Below, in pieces: positions 1 to 12,259 of a stretch of 64,000 nt of DNA. The notes beneath the pieces are model-generated. The model was given only the letters and a program-made list of their open reading frames with translations, searched no databases and was not told the origin of the DNA. The number at the start of each line of letters is the position of its first letter. Within the stretch, counting starts at the first letter, position 1. The position numbers and the translations under genes were made by a program. This stretch comes from Aquilaria yunnanensis (taxonomy: Eukaryota; Streptophyta; Magnoliopsida; Malvales; Thymelaeaceae): positions 11,064,001 through 11,128,000 of the forward strand of contig CM077594.1 of NCBI GenBank assembly GCA_039654915.1, given 5' to 3'.

Positions 1-850
1 TTGATTATTACATAAACCCATTGGTCTGAATATACCCAATTAGATGGATGCGAGCTATAAACAAAATGAGCATTGCAGAAGTATCAACTCTAACCCAGAA
101 AGTATCCAATTGCATAACACTCTCCCGAATATCTGTTATCATGCTTCTTCCAAATAACTCCAAATATTGTGGAATACCACGAAAATTTTCCACAAATTTC
201 CATATCAACAGGTGAAATATGAAGTTGGGCTAACTATAGCAGGAATAATTATCCTGTCTCCAAGAACATAAACTTCCAAAATCTTCACTCTAACTCATAA
301 TTTCCGCGAAACAAGCATCGTCCTTAGGTTCTGGTAAATGAATTAGCAACCAAAATGTAAACGAAATCAAATTCTAGCAATTTCACACAAAACAAACAGC
401 GGCCACGATCCATCAGGAGTAACCAGGACCAATAATTGAAATCAACACTTCAGACACAAAACATAATCAAAAGATATAGAGCCCAGGAACATATATTACA
501 ATTCACAAAAAAAATAACGTTGCCACCAAGAGAGGGAAGACGAGAAAGTTCTTACAGGAGACTTTAGAACAATAAATTGCAACGAAAGCAACTTCCAGGC
601 TATTGATGGGCGATGAAGCGTCTGTTTTCGATTGAAATTCTCAAAAATTTCGATTGAAATCGTTTGGCTTTGTTTTCCTTTCACAAGGCTTCCATCTGTC
701 CAATGCCATCGACGACCCAGAGCGAAATGCCCTGCAAGAGAGAAATCACTCCGCTAGAGTCGCGAGAAATAGGTCTGTTAGAATTTAGAAGGTCCACACT
801 TCAGGGGCATCATTTCGATAAAAATCTCGAATCATCACTAATTTTTACAC
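1..850. other. Region upstream of U11/U12-31K gene, no gene recognised
   Basis: No protein family is recognisable here. A 66-codon open frame on the minus strand (8-208) ends in TAA and has no known domain. Around 650-760 the minus strand reads like a leader, with a pyrimidine-rich tract before TCTCTTGCAG and a short ATG frame that ends after about 14 codons. A divergent transcript running leftwards out of the window is possible but unproven. Confidence 0.2.
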
Positions 851-1073
851 TTTAGCAGAGATAGGACGCTAACCTTTTATTTGTTTTAAATGAACCATTG
901 GTTAGTTAATAGTTAGGGAGTGACTGCGAGGCCTAAACTAAATTGTGCTTTACTCGATAGTTGAGGAGTAATTTGAGAAGATTTTAGAAACCTTTGGGGA
1001 AAATTGTCTTTCATGCATTTTCGATTTGAGGAGCATAAGTCGGTAAACGCCGGCTTTTTCTGGGCAAACAGAG

Positions 1074-1826
1074 ATGGCCAAGAAGAAAGCCAGCAACAGC
1101 GACAGCGAGGAAGACGAAGCTTTCTACTACCGCTACTCCTCCGCGGCCTCCACGTCAGCGTCGCAGGCTTCATCACACGCCACCGCTCACGCCGGTGGCA
1201 AGTCCGGCGGCTCAGGAGGGCTAGCTCCATCCAAATCAACCGTATACGTATCCAACCTCGACTATGCGCTCACCAACTCCGATCTCCACACTCTTTTCTC
1301 CACCTTCGGCAAGATCGCGCGCGTCACCGTCCTCAAGGACCGCGTCACGCGGCAGTCCAAGGGTGTCGCCTTCATTCAATTCGTCTCACGCGATGACGCT
1401 TTATCAGCGGCCCGAGTAATGCAAGGGAAGGTCCTCAATGGTCGAACACTCTCCGCATCGATTGCCGTGGACAATGGCCGAGCGCCGGAGTTCATCAGGA
1501 AGAGGGTTTACAAGGATAAGACGCGGTGTTACGAGTGTGGGGAATCTGGGCATTTGTCCTACGAGTGCCCGAAGAATCAGCTGGGCCCAAGGGAGAGGCC
1601 GGTGGCGAAGAAGGGCCGGAGAGGCTGCAGTGGAAGGAGGTTGGACGATGTAGATTGGGAAGACGAGGGATCTGACCGTGGGGAAGCGTTTGAGGAGGAC
1701 AACTGGGCGTCGGTTGTGGACGGAAGAGCGGAGGAGAGGTTGAGGCAAGGTGATTCGATGGAGGAGAAAAGAAAGGTGTCGAAGAAAGCTAGTTATTTCA
1801 GTGATGAAAGTGACGAGGAAGACTGA
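1074..1826 (+). CDS. SNRNP31: U11/U12 small nuclear ribonucleoprotein 31 kDa protein
   Basis: A 250-residue single-exon protein of the minor (U12-type) spliceosome, acting in the nucleus as part of the U11/U12 di-snRNP. An acidic, Ser/Ala/Gly-rich N-terminus (1-54) leads into one RRM (about 55-133) with RNP2 VYVSNL at 57-62 and RNP1 KGVAFIQF at 96-103. A CCHC zinc knuckle follows (C152, C155, H160, C165). The tail is rich in acidic and basic residues and ends ESDEED. The order RRM, zinc knuckle, charged tail is that of plant U11/U12-31K and animal ZCRB1. The family role, established elsewhere, is minor-intron recognition. The start is the first in-frame ATG and has G at -3 and +4. The frame is intact and more GC-rich than its surroundings. 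The family call is near certain; the symbol follows the Arabidopsis name. Confidence 0.93.
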   Translation: MAKKKASNSDSEEDEAFYYRYSSAASTSASQASSHATAHAGGKSGGSGGLAPSKSTVYVSNLDYALTNSDLHTLFSTFGKIARVTVLKDRVTRQSKGVAFIQFVSRDDALSAARVMQGKVLNGRTLSASIAVDNGRAPEFIRKRVYKDKTRCYECGESGHLSYECPKNQLGPRERPVAKKGRRGCSGRRLDDVDWEDEGSDRGEAFEEDNWASVVDGRAEERLRQGDSMEEKRKVSKKASYFSDESDEED

Positions 1827-3300
1827 TCAGAGTTTGTGAACGATTGCTTAGGAGTGGTGCTCTGAAAGGAGTCCTTTAAAGGTATGCATCACCATTTTTT
1901 TTCTCCTTTCTTTTGTGGATTTAGCAGTAGGGTGATTGGTCGAAAACTATCAAGATGGTTAGCTATAGACAACCTATTCAGCTGGAACAGATAGATAAGT
2001 TTCATTTGAATACTTTTGCTATTGAGTAGAAGGCTGCAAATATGAGATTTATTCTTAATTGCTTGAGCAAGCGGAAGTTCTCAAATTTGTTTCGTTATTA
2101 TGTGATACTGAATTGGTATGGATGCTTTTTAACAGCGTTCATATCTTACCCCTGCAATTGCATCTTTCCTTGTAAAAGTATCTAAATTGTTGGGACAAGG
2201 CCTGTCATGTTTCCCGAGTTTAGAGCACATATGGGATCATTTTTCCACTCTTTCTATATGCACTTAAGGCATTTCAGTTCAACTCTTCTAGGTATGCATT
2301 GAAGGATGTGAGCAATGTGTTATACAAATCAGTAGAACTCTTCATTAGTGAAGAACATACTTTCGAATTATGTGTTTTAAGGTCCATATTATTGTGTGAG
2401 ATAGTTGAACACATGTTTAGACGTTACAGAATTTAAACTGTGCTATTCCTCATGCTTGTGGTCTCATGGTCTTTGGTCTTTGTTAATGTTGAAGTAAGTA
2501 ACATGATGCCCGAGTCTGATGGCAACTTGCTTGTTAATTTGCTCCGGAGAAAGGATCTACATTAGATTATCTTTTGTCTGTCAACTTATGGCTTGAATTG
2601 GGGTTTGAAGAGGCCATCACAAAGCCTGAACAGAGTTTAACTCAACCTAGAAGTTAATCAGGTGTGTAACAAAAAAAAAAAAAAAGAAGAAGAAGTTAAT
2701 CAGGTGTTGATCCTTTAAAACCACGCAACCAGAATTTGTATCAGGGGTCTAGGTAAAAAATGAATGGGTGGGTTGTATTTTGTTTTGCAGGACCACTGTT
2801 TGGTTATGGAAGAAAGTTCTCTGATTCTTCTAGGAGAAGTGTCTGTTGTAAGGTTTTCCAGAGAGGAGTTTAATTGTTTGGTTCATGGTGAGCTGAAATG
2901 GATGAGATTTTCTTCCCATGGTTAATTGCTTGGCAGCAAACTTGTGATGCCAGTCTTGTTTTCACCATATGGAACCTTGTTTTTCCTTCCGTTGTCCTGA
3001 ACCCAATTTCTTTTCACTGCAGAAATTCAGTGAGCTTCTTCGAATTGTGAGTTGATGTAATACTACAAAAGAGGTGCTGCAAGTTTCCATTCAGAGTGGC
3101 ATACCAAACTGGGTAAGAGCACTATCTGTTAGTCAGCTTTTGTCTGAACTAGGCACGTGATTGGTGAATGCTGTTGAAGAGGAATCAACAGAGGGATTAT
3201 GTTCCTTGATCCTAGGCTAGATGTTTGTATTCTATTAGGTCTAATTATTTGTAAGTCAGGGATTGAATTATCCACAAAATGAAATCTAAGAGAAGGGAGA
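1827..3300 (+). other. Probable 3' UTR of the U11/U12-31K gene, with a possible UTR intron
   Basis: No protein is encoded here. A good donor (AAAG/GTATGC, intron from 1882) and an acceptor with a T-rich tract (TGTTTTGCAG, ending 2790) could define a 3' UTR intron of about 0.9 kb. Another acceptor-like CACTGCAG ends at 3022. This is inferred from splice-site appearance only. The rest is ordinary AT-rich sequence up to the 3' end of the convergent kinase gene. Confidence 0.35.
2651..2707 (+). repeat. Poly(A) stub flanked by a perfect 15-bp direct repeat
   Basis: AAGTTAATCAGGTGT occurs at 2651-2665 and again at 2693-2707. Between the copies lie GTAAC, about 15 A residues and GAAGAAG. A poly(A) tract inside a perfect 15-bp target duplication is what a severely 5'-truncated, LINE-mobilised insertion leaves behind. 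Replication slippage is the alternative. Confidence 0.5.
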
Positions 3301-3474
3301 ATGCGAATTTATTCAAACAATAACAGTGGACAAATTGTTCTTAATTATGAGCAAGCAAAGTGCTCAACTGTTTAAAAATTGCAGGCTCTTATTAGATAAT
3401 GTTGAACAATGTGTGGCATTGGCTAATTTCATTAATCAGCTGGTTCCATCCTCACGCTCCAGCACAGGCCTTAT

Positions 3475-6400
3475 TCATCTGAGTCTTCCATTTATTCTGA
3501 CTCCAAGGAGTTTGTCTTTTAATGAACTCAGCTGAGCTACAACATCTCCAATATTCATTCGTTCTCTGGGAAATTCAGCAGAACAAGCAACTCCGATCCC
3601 TATTACTGAGATTAAGCATCCCTGAACTTGTTGAGACCTACTGTTCATGCTTTTTTGCTCATCCTCATGTAGAAGAACTGGATCAACAATCTGTAACACT
3701 TGTTCAGGCATAGCTCCCTTTGCAAATTTGTGCAGGTCCAAACCTTCTTTGAACATCTCATTTGTTGGCCTTTTCCCCGTGAACATCTCCAGCAAGAGAA
3801 TGCCATAGCTGTAAATATCCCCATCTGTTGATATCTCACTTCCCGTTCCATATTCTGCAGTCATTTCATTGATTGAAATTATTTGTTGTAACATGTAACA
3901 AAAGAGAAGAAATGTGGCAAGAATTGATACCTGGAGCTGTATAACCAACTGTTCCTCTTATGCCAATGGAGCTTTCCTCAGTCCTCAGTGATTTTCCTAG
4001 AGCAATTTCAGGAAGGAATCTCACCAACCCGAAATCGCCTACATGTCCTGTCATGTCCCCATCAAGAAGGACATTACTTGGTTTCAGATCACAGTGAACT
4101 ACTGGCGTGTGACATTGGTGATGGAGATAATCCAATGCACAAGCAACATCAAGGGCTATGCTTAGCCTTTGAAACAGATTCAAACTCCTCAGTTCCTGGT
4201 TCGAGTCATAATGCTTAATGTCTGGATGTAGCCATTCTTCCAGACTTCCATTACTCATGAATTCGTAAATCAGAGCCTTGAAGTCGTTTCCTTTATAATC
4301 AACACCCGAACAAATTGTGAGTATCTTAACAAGATTGCGATGCCTGATAACCCTCAATGCCTCGCATTCTGCAATAAAGCTCTTGGAAGCTCCTTTCCTA
4401 TGAAGATTGAGGACTTTGACAGCAATAATTTCCTTCCCTTCATTCAGAATGCCTTTATAAACCGAACCAAACCCTCCCGCACCCATCAAATTTTCTGATG
4501 AGAAGCCATTTGTTGCTTTAAGCAGAGTTTGGTATGATATTTCCATGAATGGAGACCCCAACTTTTCTGATTTTGATTCTTTTCGTTTTCTCCTCAATCT
4601 ATGGAAAAGCAGAACAAATGCTAGCACAGCCACTCCTAGAAGCGCAGAAACTATTGAAACTGCAATCCGCAAAGAAGATGAAAACTTCTTCTTGGACTTA
4701 TTTGAACTGCATCTAGGCAACTGAAGTTCAGATATTTCCCCGCAGAGCTTCTTATTTCCCTTCACCGAAATCACGTTGCTGCTATTCCTGAAAATTCCTT
4801 CTGTTGGAACAACTCCTTCAAAGTCATTGTAAGAAAGATCCAATAACTTCAAAGCTCGAAAATCTAACAAAACTTCTGGGATTTCACCAGTAAATTTGTT
4901 GTGAGAAATGTTTAATTCTTGAATCCCTGCTAGTGAATTCAAGGAAGAAGGGACAGTTCCCTCAAATAGGTTGTTGCTGATATTGAGAGTCTCTAAACTT
5001 GTACAACTGCTGAGACTGCTCGGTATTTCACCAGTGAATAAGTTGTCAGCAACATCCAGTACAGCCAGATTCTTCATGTTTCCAATTTCAGACGAAAGAA
5101 CTCCTGTTAGACGATTTCTTGACAAATCTAGTCGGATTGACAACGAGGATAATGCAAACAGCTCAGCAGGTATTGAACCATTAAGATTGTTTCTTGAAAG
5201 ATCCAATTCTATCAAATCTTTACAGTTGCCTATACTCGGAGGAATGCTACCCTGAAGGTTGTTCTCTCTCAAGGACAACTTCGTTAACATCTTCAACTCT
5301 CCAACAAGTGAAGGAATAGCCCCAGAAAGCTGGTTGTGTTCTAAAGACAAAAATTGTAGGCTTCGAAGATTGCCGATAACTGAAGGAATCGGCCCTGAGA
5401 ATTGATTTCGGCTCATGTTCAGCCATTGCAAGTTGATGAGATTACCAAGTGTAGCAGGAATTTTTCCAGAGAACTTGTTATCATCAAGTGTAATCATTGT
5501 GAGATTAGTTGACAGATTGCCTATACACTCTGGTAATACCCCTCCAAAATTGTTGCCGCCAACCAGAAAGCTCTGTAAGTCAGTGGCATTGACCAAGGAG
5601 CAGACAAAATCCAGATCGTTTTGAGCTCCACTTCCAAGTTGATTAGCTTCGACAAAGAAGCCAAATAGTTTGTTGAGCCTCCATAAAGAAGGTGAGTTTC
5701 CAGTAAATTTGTTTTCCCCAAGCTGAAGCAATCGGAGACTTGTAAGATTAGAGATTGAGGCAGGAATTCGTCCACTGAATTGGTTTTCTTCCAAGGCAAG
5801 GACTTGGAGACTGTGCAGTGTTTTTCCTATATCAGGGGGAAGACTCCCTTGAATTTGGTTAAGGCCAAAATCTAGATTAGTGAGTTTAGATAGGTTGAAC
5901 ATTGAAGGAGGAATTACCCCAGATATTCTATTTGCTGGCACAGAAATAAAGGTCGCAGATTTAAGTTTGCCTAAACTTTCTGGAATATCCCCAGTAAGGC
6001 TATTGGTAGCTAGAAAAAGTATATCCAATGATGAAAAATTTCCAAAAGAGTAAGGGATAGTTCCTGTCAAATTGTTTTGGTCTAAAAGAATCTCTCTCAG
6101 ATTCAACAGTTTGCCAAGTTCGCTGGGAATATTTCCAGCTAGGAGGTTACGTGAAGTATACAAGTTTGTTAGCTTAGAACAATTGGAAAGACTTGGAGGA
6201 ATCTCACCAGAGAGCAAGTTATCTGAAGCCAGCAGCACTCGCAGCTCGCTCAGACGCCCGATTTCTTGGGGAATCTCAAAGCGGAAGCTGTTGTTCCGAA
6301 TGTCTAGGAATGTCAGGAAGCTAAGGTTTCCAATATGTGGTGACAGAGTCCCTTCTAGTCGAAATGAGTGCAGCACCAAACTAGTGACTCTCTGGCTACT

Positions 6401-6613
6401 TCCAGCGTTGCAAGTAACACCACGCCACTTGCAAAAGTGGACCGTCTCGTTCCACTGGCGCATGATCCCTAGCTGATCACTGGTTATCTTGGCCTTGAGT
6501 TCAAGCAATGCTCGGTGATCGGAGATATTTCCTCTCAAGTCTTGAGCTTGGAGTCTCATGAGGCAAGAAAGGAGAAGAAGAGAGACATAAACCAGCAAAT
6601 GTGGTGGCTGCAT
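3475..6613 (-). CDS. LRR receptor-like kinase, LRR-XII (FLS2/EFR/Xa21-like), non-RD
   Basis: Exons 6613-3931 and 3854-3475 join to a 1,020-residue protein. The 76-bp intron (GTATC...CTGCAG) falls inside the APE codon, giving TAPEYG. Order: signal peptide (about 1-23), LRRNT with FCKWRGVTC (60-68), about 20 plant-type LRRs (80-600), C-terminal cap (KLCGE...LPRC), transmembrane helix (648-670), kinase (from about 705). Key residues: glycine loop GAGGFGSVY 711-719, K733, E749, HCD 840-842, DFG 860-862. HCD in place of HRD marks a non-RD kinase, typical of pattern-recognition receptors. Every kinase motif is present, so it looks functional. It would sit in the plasma membrane and probably sense a microbial or peptide ligand, which cannot be read from sequence. 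Closest in type to Arabidopsis At3g47570-like receptors. Confidence 0.93.
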
Positions 6614-6850
6614 GGTGCCCCCAAGATTAGCTGTGCCTGTTCGTTAGGCTTGGTGAAAATATCCAAAATTTTCATCAAAATAATATAAGCGGTACAAAGG
6701 AAGCGCAGGTCAACAGTTTCTGCAAGTCTCATCCGGTGGATGGGACCTGGGGCTGGGAAGCAAGCTGGTTTTTCTTTTGATACATATTGAAGCAAGTTGG
6801 CTGCATTGGGAAACTGACCCACGAAATTGTGTACCATCTAATCAAAGTTC
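6614..6850 (-). promoter_or_regulatory. Upstream region of LRR receptor kinase 1
   Basis: About 70 bp before the start codon the minus strand carries TATATTA (6681-6687), a plausible weak TATA element. The same stretch holds several AT-rich tracts. No defined cis-element can be claimed from sequence alone. Confidence 0.25.
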
Positions 6851-7180
6851 AAAAATCATGCAGAAAAGAAAAAAAATATTTCGTCCTAGAGTTGATTGGT
6901 GTTCTGCAACATTTGTTGTGTATTGCTCAAGTTGGTTATAATGATAGTGGCTGTTGTCATTTTATATAATATAGAATGGATGAAGGACAAAGACTGGTGT
7001 ACTCCCATGACACCCAAAAATCATGCAGAAAAGAAAAAAAATATTTCGTCCTAGAGTTGATTGGTGTTCCGCAACATTTGTTGTTTAGTGCTCAAGTTGG
7101 TTATAATGATAGTGGCTGTTGTCATTTTATATAATATAGAATGGATGAAGGACAAAGACTGGTATACTCCCATGACACCC
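6851..7180. repeat. 165-bp tandem duplication upstream of receptor kinase 1
   Basis: Two adjacent copies, 6851-7015 and 7016-7180, have an exact period of 165 bp and only about four differences (for example GTTCTGCAAC against GTTCCGCAAC). Each contains TTATATAATATAGAATGG. The near identity points to a recent event. It lies 240-570 bp upstream of the kinase 1 start, so it may duplicate promoter sequence. Confidence 0.9.
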
Positions 7181-7379
7181 AAACATGGGGACAAATGACT
7201 TTCTATTGTTGAACTTAATAAAAGAGGATGATTCCAACCAGTTTCTTGTTCAGAATTTCTTCTTGTTTATTTTGGCCCCTTTCACATCATCGATTCCATT
7301 TACGTGTGATTTTCTTTTTATTTTGATCAAGCCAATCCCAATCTTTTGCGCTAGGTAGCAGGAGGGGGAAAGGATGGTA

Positions 7380-7830
7380 GGATTAAATTATCCTAACTTT
7401 CTGAAACCTAACTAATTAATTAAAGAAAGGAGAACGCCAATTCTGATCCTACTGCCACAAAGAATAATCGTAGACAAAGTTACCCTTCATTATGAACAAG
7501 TGTTTCACCACTGACCTTATTCATTTGTCTTGAAAATGAGATACTCACGTTCCCAAATTTTACTAACTCATCATCTCTCTAGCTATTATCAACTTCCACT
7601 AAGCTGAATCACGGGAGGGTTACTTGTCAGTTAGGGAACTCAGAAGTTCAGCAGAACAAGCAACACCAATACCAATTACTGAGATTAAGTGTTTCTGCTC
7701 ATTCAAACTCGTTTGACAGGATTGGATCAAGAATCTCCAACACTTGTTCAGAGTCTTCAGACTGGTAAGCCTGAACTCAAGAGCTTGTTTTAAAATTGAG
7801 GGACAATTGCACTTTCTCCTCAAGGTTTAG
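7380..7830 (-). pseudogene. Relic of an LRR receptor kinase 3' exon
   Basis: The minus strand at about 7620-7690 encodes LISVIGIGVACSAE, the same as the conserved kinase tail of receptor kinase 1 (CLISVIGIGVACSAE), then runs into a stop. A frameshifted stretch at 7700-7765 corresponds to the EQVL...DPV segment. The downstream flank (7430-7540) also resembles the flank of kinase 1 at 3290-3480. It is therefore the decayed tail of a tandem kinase copy whose 5' part is gone. Confidence 0.75.
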
Positions 7831-8034
7831 AAACCTAGTGTTAACCCTTACCGTTTCCAACACACCACTCCTACAAAAGACAATTTATTCAAGCGGGGAA
7901 AGGTTTAGGGAAGACTAGATCGAGGCAAGTAACTCAGAAAGCCTAATGGTCCGAGCCCATACAATCAGCCAGTACACTAAATAAAGCAGAAACAGTACAA
8001 CGCCAAAAAAACAATGGTGCCAAATAACCAAGAT

Positions 8035-8720
8035 GTTAAATACTGTTACCGCTAGGTATTTCGCACCCCAAATTTTTAAGACATATCGTATGGTATATCA
8101 TACCATATACCTTTATTATTTTTGTAAAAAAATAAATGTTAGAATATTATTTTAAGATGACATAAATTTAATAATTTTTTTTACACATTCCATATGTATT
8201 CTAATTTTTCTCATCATAATTTATCAAATATAAATAAAATATATATGACAAAAGATATTTTTAATACCAAAAACATAAAAAATGTTATATTGAGTTCAAA
8301 ATAAATAATACTCAGAACGAAACTAATTTATTGATATAAGAGAAAAAAAAATAATACTTTAATAATAATAATACATTTTCTAATTCTATATTGAGTTCCT
8401 AGGTGGCTCAAAGTAACCATTAAATTTTTATGTTAACTAAGAAAAGTAACCAAAAGAATAAAAGTACATATTTATTTTATGATATGTGTATTAATTATAT
8501 TTTAATATTTTATATATTTATGATAATTTGATGTAAAAGGATAAAAAAAATGTCTCGCACACATCTGTGAAAAATTAAATACTGCAGTATGTGTCTCATG
8601 GTATTTATGATATACCGCAGTTTTTGAACAAAATGAATACAAAAAGTGAGTAGTATGTGAAATACTATGAAATCGCACGATATTTGTACCGTGTACCATT
8701 GGCTGTGTGCAGTATTTAAT
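8035..8720. mobile_element. MITE-like element, family copy 1
   Basis: An AT-rich 0.69-kb block bounded by TTAAATACTG and its inverse CAGTATTTAA. It is homologous end to end with 37514-38193. The diagnostic shared core is CCTAGGTGGCTCAAAGTA, at about 8398 here and 37878 there. It has no coding capacity. A target duplication could not be defined, so the superfamily is left open. Confidence 0.6.
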
Positions 8721-8847
8721 TTCATGCATACAACTCTGATAGTGCTCCATTCTTGGCAAAAATATCTGTCCTAGCATTTTCTTGTCTATAAATATGTTGG
8801 GGTTGATACACTTGATCCTTCTCCAAGAGTGATCTACATTCCAAAAA

Positions 8848-9855
8848 GAATAGACATAAGTTCTACAAAATTGGAACTAGGAGTCCTAATTAAGCAACTG
8901 TATGGATATTTTAGAATTCATTTCTATCTGAAGAAAGAAAGTGCTAAGATGATGAGTCAACTTTAGGTCCTCTTAAAGGGTCCGAAGCTTTGCTTTCAAA
9001 TTGTAGGCATTCTTATGTTTGATTCTTGCAATAACACCATCAATAGAGCAACTTTTATTATAAAAAAATATTTCTATTTCTTGCATTTCAGATTTCCCAA
9101 AAGCAAAAGGATCAATAATATTCTAAGGAATGTTCATAAAGTTAGAAAAAGCTGTGTTTGTGCAAATGATCTTAATTAGAGCTGTGGAGGCAGCATTAAC
9201 CCACCACACCTACGGACAGAAGACAAGAGACTGTCCTATATTTACAAAATAGAAAATTGATAATTAAATAGTTCATTAATTATCAAAATATTACTACTAA
9301 ATAATTTAAATTTATTAAAAAATAGTTATTAAATAATTTATAATATAATTTGTAATAGCCCTGTTAGATATTAGATAAAAAAAAAAGGTTAAAAATAGGT
9401 TACAAAACCTTAAGAGTCGAAAAATAGGAAAAACTGTGGTTGCACCGTAAATTAATTCGACTTCTTAACAAGTTAGGGAAAGAGGTTGGTCAAGCAACGC
9501 CATTGGTGGTTGGAGGAAAGAAGTCAATACTGATGGCTGTTGGGATGGGCAGCCCGCGGCCCGTTGCGAACCATGTCCGTACACTATAGATTTAAATATC
9601 TTGAATATCTTTTCTTCCAAAAAAAAATTAAATATCTTTTCTTAAAAAAAATTAAGATTTTATGCTTGGAAAAAACTTGTTCGTCGGTGGTCGATCATTT
9701 ATTAAAAAAATTCTTCTGTGACACTGTCAAAAGTATGAAATGTCAGAATTAATTAATTTGTGGGATTGAATACTCTTGAGCAGACAGAGAAAAACTAATT
9801 AGAAAGGCACAAGCTTTCTTATATTATATTATGTCAAGGTTTGTAAGGTCACAAT
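8848..9855. repeat. Duplicated block, copy 1 left part
   Basis: This block is homologous to about 10865-12069; together with the short segment at 10714-10865 it forms one copy of a duplicated unit. The short stretch between shared GGCATTC and TTTGATTCTTGC in copy 2 (about 11030-11250) is missing here. Short degraded frames occur, including the segment starting TTGGAACT, but no protein family is recognisable. Confidence 0.75.
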
Positions 9856-10713
9856 CAACGTTACCAAAGCCAGGTTTTTATCTAGAATTATTTTAATTTT
9901 TTTAAAGTCATAAAGTCATAAAAAATTGTAAAGTTATAAGATTTTATTAAAAAAATTTAAAAAAAAGATGAAAAAATATAATTATCTAAATTATCTTAAA
10001 AAACTTATATTATATAATATTTTCATTTACTAATAATTTAGTACCATACAAAGTGTCATGACATAAACATATAATACAAGAAAAATGAAGTTCAAAAATC
10101 CACAACTCATAATGAGAAGTTAAAAATATCTAAATCATCTACTATAACTCATGGAATATTATGATCAATGATAGTATTAATGTTATCATATTCAAAGTTC
10201 ATATATTTATTTTATTCTCTTGTCGTTTTATCATTTGAGAATCTAAACTCATTTATGTAAGTACTTGTACCATCATTCATATTTTCTTAGTCTATATCCA
10301 ATATCTATATAAATTTGATAACTAGAGTCATCAAAGTTATTGTGAATGAGAGAAATCAAGTGATATAGATAATGAGGAAAAAAACAAGAAATGAATTGTG
10401 TTTTATTTTTTCGGTTATGTTTATTATTATTTTTTTGTGTTTAACACTAAATGAGTTTGATTTGATTATATGAAGATTAAGTTAGGCATTCGATTCACAT
10501 GTTTTCGGCTTGAAATAATTTTTTAGCCTAATTTTAGCAAACCTGACCTAATAATGTAGAAACGTAAAGTCATAAAGTTTCTAAGACTAAAGTCGAGACT
10601 TTACCCGTTTCTACCTACATATAAGTTTCTACTAAGACTTGAGTCATTTTTTTGTTTCTAGAGTCGTTAAAACGTAAGTTTTTAAAACTCAAGTCGGGAT
10701 TTTAATAACTATG
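9856..10713. mobile_element. Non-autonomous hAT-like element
   Basis: It interrupts copy 1 of the duplicated block. The ends are CAACGTTACC and, inverted, CATAGTTATT. The flanking 8-bp duplications are GTCACAAT (9848-9855) and GTTACAAT (10714-10721), differing by one transition. The uninterrupted site is preserved in copy 2 at about 12070. Subterminal repeats around AAAGTCATAAAG and GACTTGAGTC are present. There is no transposase. Confidence 0.65.
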
Positions 10714-12210
10714 GTTACAATTAACATAGAAAGTAATTAATTTTGTTTAAAGTAATTATTTCTGTAAACAAAATTAATCTAGAAAATAATTATAAACTTA
10801 TCAACAAATAGTGTATTTTGGCTGTATATAGCTAAAATCTGACAATACATTAATGAGTGTAGAAATAAATAGACATAAGTTCCACAAAATTGGAACTGGG
10901 TGTCCTAATTAAGCAGTTGTATGGCTATTTTAGAACTCATTTCTATCCGAAGAGAGAAAGTGCTAAGATGATGAGTCACCTTGAGGCCCTCTTGAAGGGT
11001 CAAAAGCTCTGCTTTCAAATTGCAGGCATTCCTAATGTTTTGGAAGAAACTAGCCATGAATTCTTCTCTATCATTTTAAAGTAAGCCTCTAGTCGTTGCC
11101 TTTTCTTCAGGTTCAAGTTTTGAACTATCAGTATTAAGCTTAAAAGATCCAACAAGAGGGAGAGTTAAGTGAATCAATATTCAGTATGATAAAAGGGAAG
11201 ATATTATAGTTGCTGGCCACGTGTATAACATAGAACAAGAAGCTATGTTTGATTCTTGCAATAACACCATCAACAGAGCAACTTTATTATAAAAAATATT
11301 TCTATTTCTTGCATTTCAGATTTTCCAAAAGTAAAAAGGACAAATCATATTCCAAGGAACGTTCATAAAGTTAGAATTTAGCTATGTTTGTGCAAATGAT
11401 CTTAATGAGAGCTGTGGAGATAGCATTAACCCGCCACACCCATGGACAGAAGCAAGAGACTATCTTATATTTACAAAATAGAAAATTGATAATTAAATTG
11501 TTCATTAATTACCTAAATATTACTACTAAATAATTTAAATTTATTAGGAGATAGTTATTAAATAATTTATAATATAATTTGAAAAAGCGATGTTAGATAT
11601 GTAGATAAAAAAAAGGTAAAAATAGGCTACAAAACCTTAAGAGTCAAAATATAGGAGAAATTTGTGGCTGCACCATAAATTAATTCGACTTCTTAACAAG
11701 TTAGGGACAGAGATCGATCAAGCAACACGATTGGTTGTTGGAGTAAAGAAGTCAATACTGATGGGATGCGCAGCCCGCAGCCCTTTGTACGCATAAAGAT
11801 TTAAATATCTTAAATATCTTTTCTTCCAAAAAAAAAATATATCTTTTCTTAAAAAAAAAATATTAAAAAAATTTAAGACTTTATGCTTGGAAAAACCTTT
11901 TTTGTAGGTGGTCGATCATTTATTAAAAAATTTCTCCTGTGACACTATGTCAAAAGTATGAAATGTTAGAATTAATTAATTTGTGGGATGGAATACTCTT
12001 GAACAGCTAGAGAAAAACTAGTTAGAAAAGCACATGCTTTCCTATATTATATTATGTCAAGGTTTGTAAGGTTACAGTTAACATAAAAAGTAATTATTTC
12101 TGTGAACGAAATTAATCTAGAAAATAATTATAAATTTATCAACAAATAGGGGTTTTTTTTTTCTGTATATAGCTAAAATCTAACAATACGTTAATGAGTG
12201 CAGAAATAAA
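10714..12210. repeat. Duplicated block: end of copy 1 and whole of copy 2
   Basis: 10714-10865 is the displaced right end of copy 1 and matches 12070-12210 (shared AATTAATCTAGAAAATAATT). 10866-12069 is the left part of copy 2 and matches 8848-9855. The unit is therefore a direct tandem duplication of about 1.2 kb made before the hAT insertion. The open frame at about 10890-11084 lacks an ATG at its start and matches nothing I recognise. Confidence 0.7.
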
Positions 12211-12259
12211 TAGAATAAACATTATTAGCAACTGTGAAAATGCGAGGAATCTTTCTCTG

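Noticed and set aside
913..1748. Minus- and alternate-frame ORFs over the U11/U12-31K gene
   Set aside because: Shadows of a GC-rich real gene; no domain and no splice logic.
10890..11084. 64-residue frame in the duplicated block
   Set aside because: It begins at TTG, has no upstream ATG, and matches no family I recognise. The other copy has stops in the same frame.
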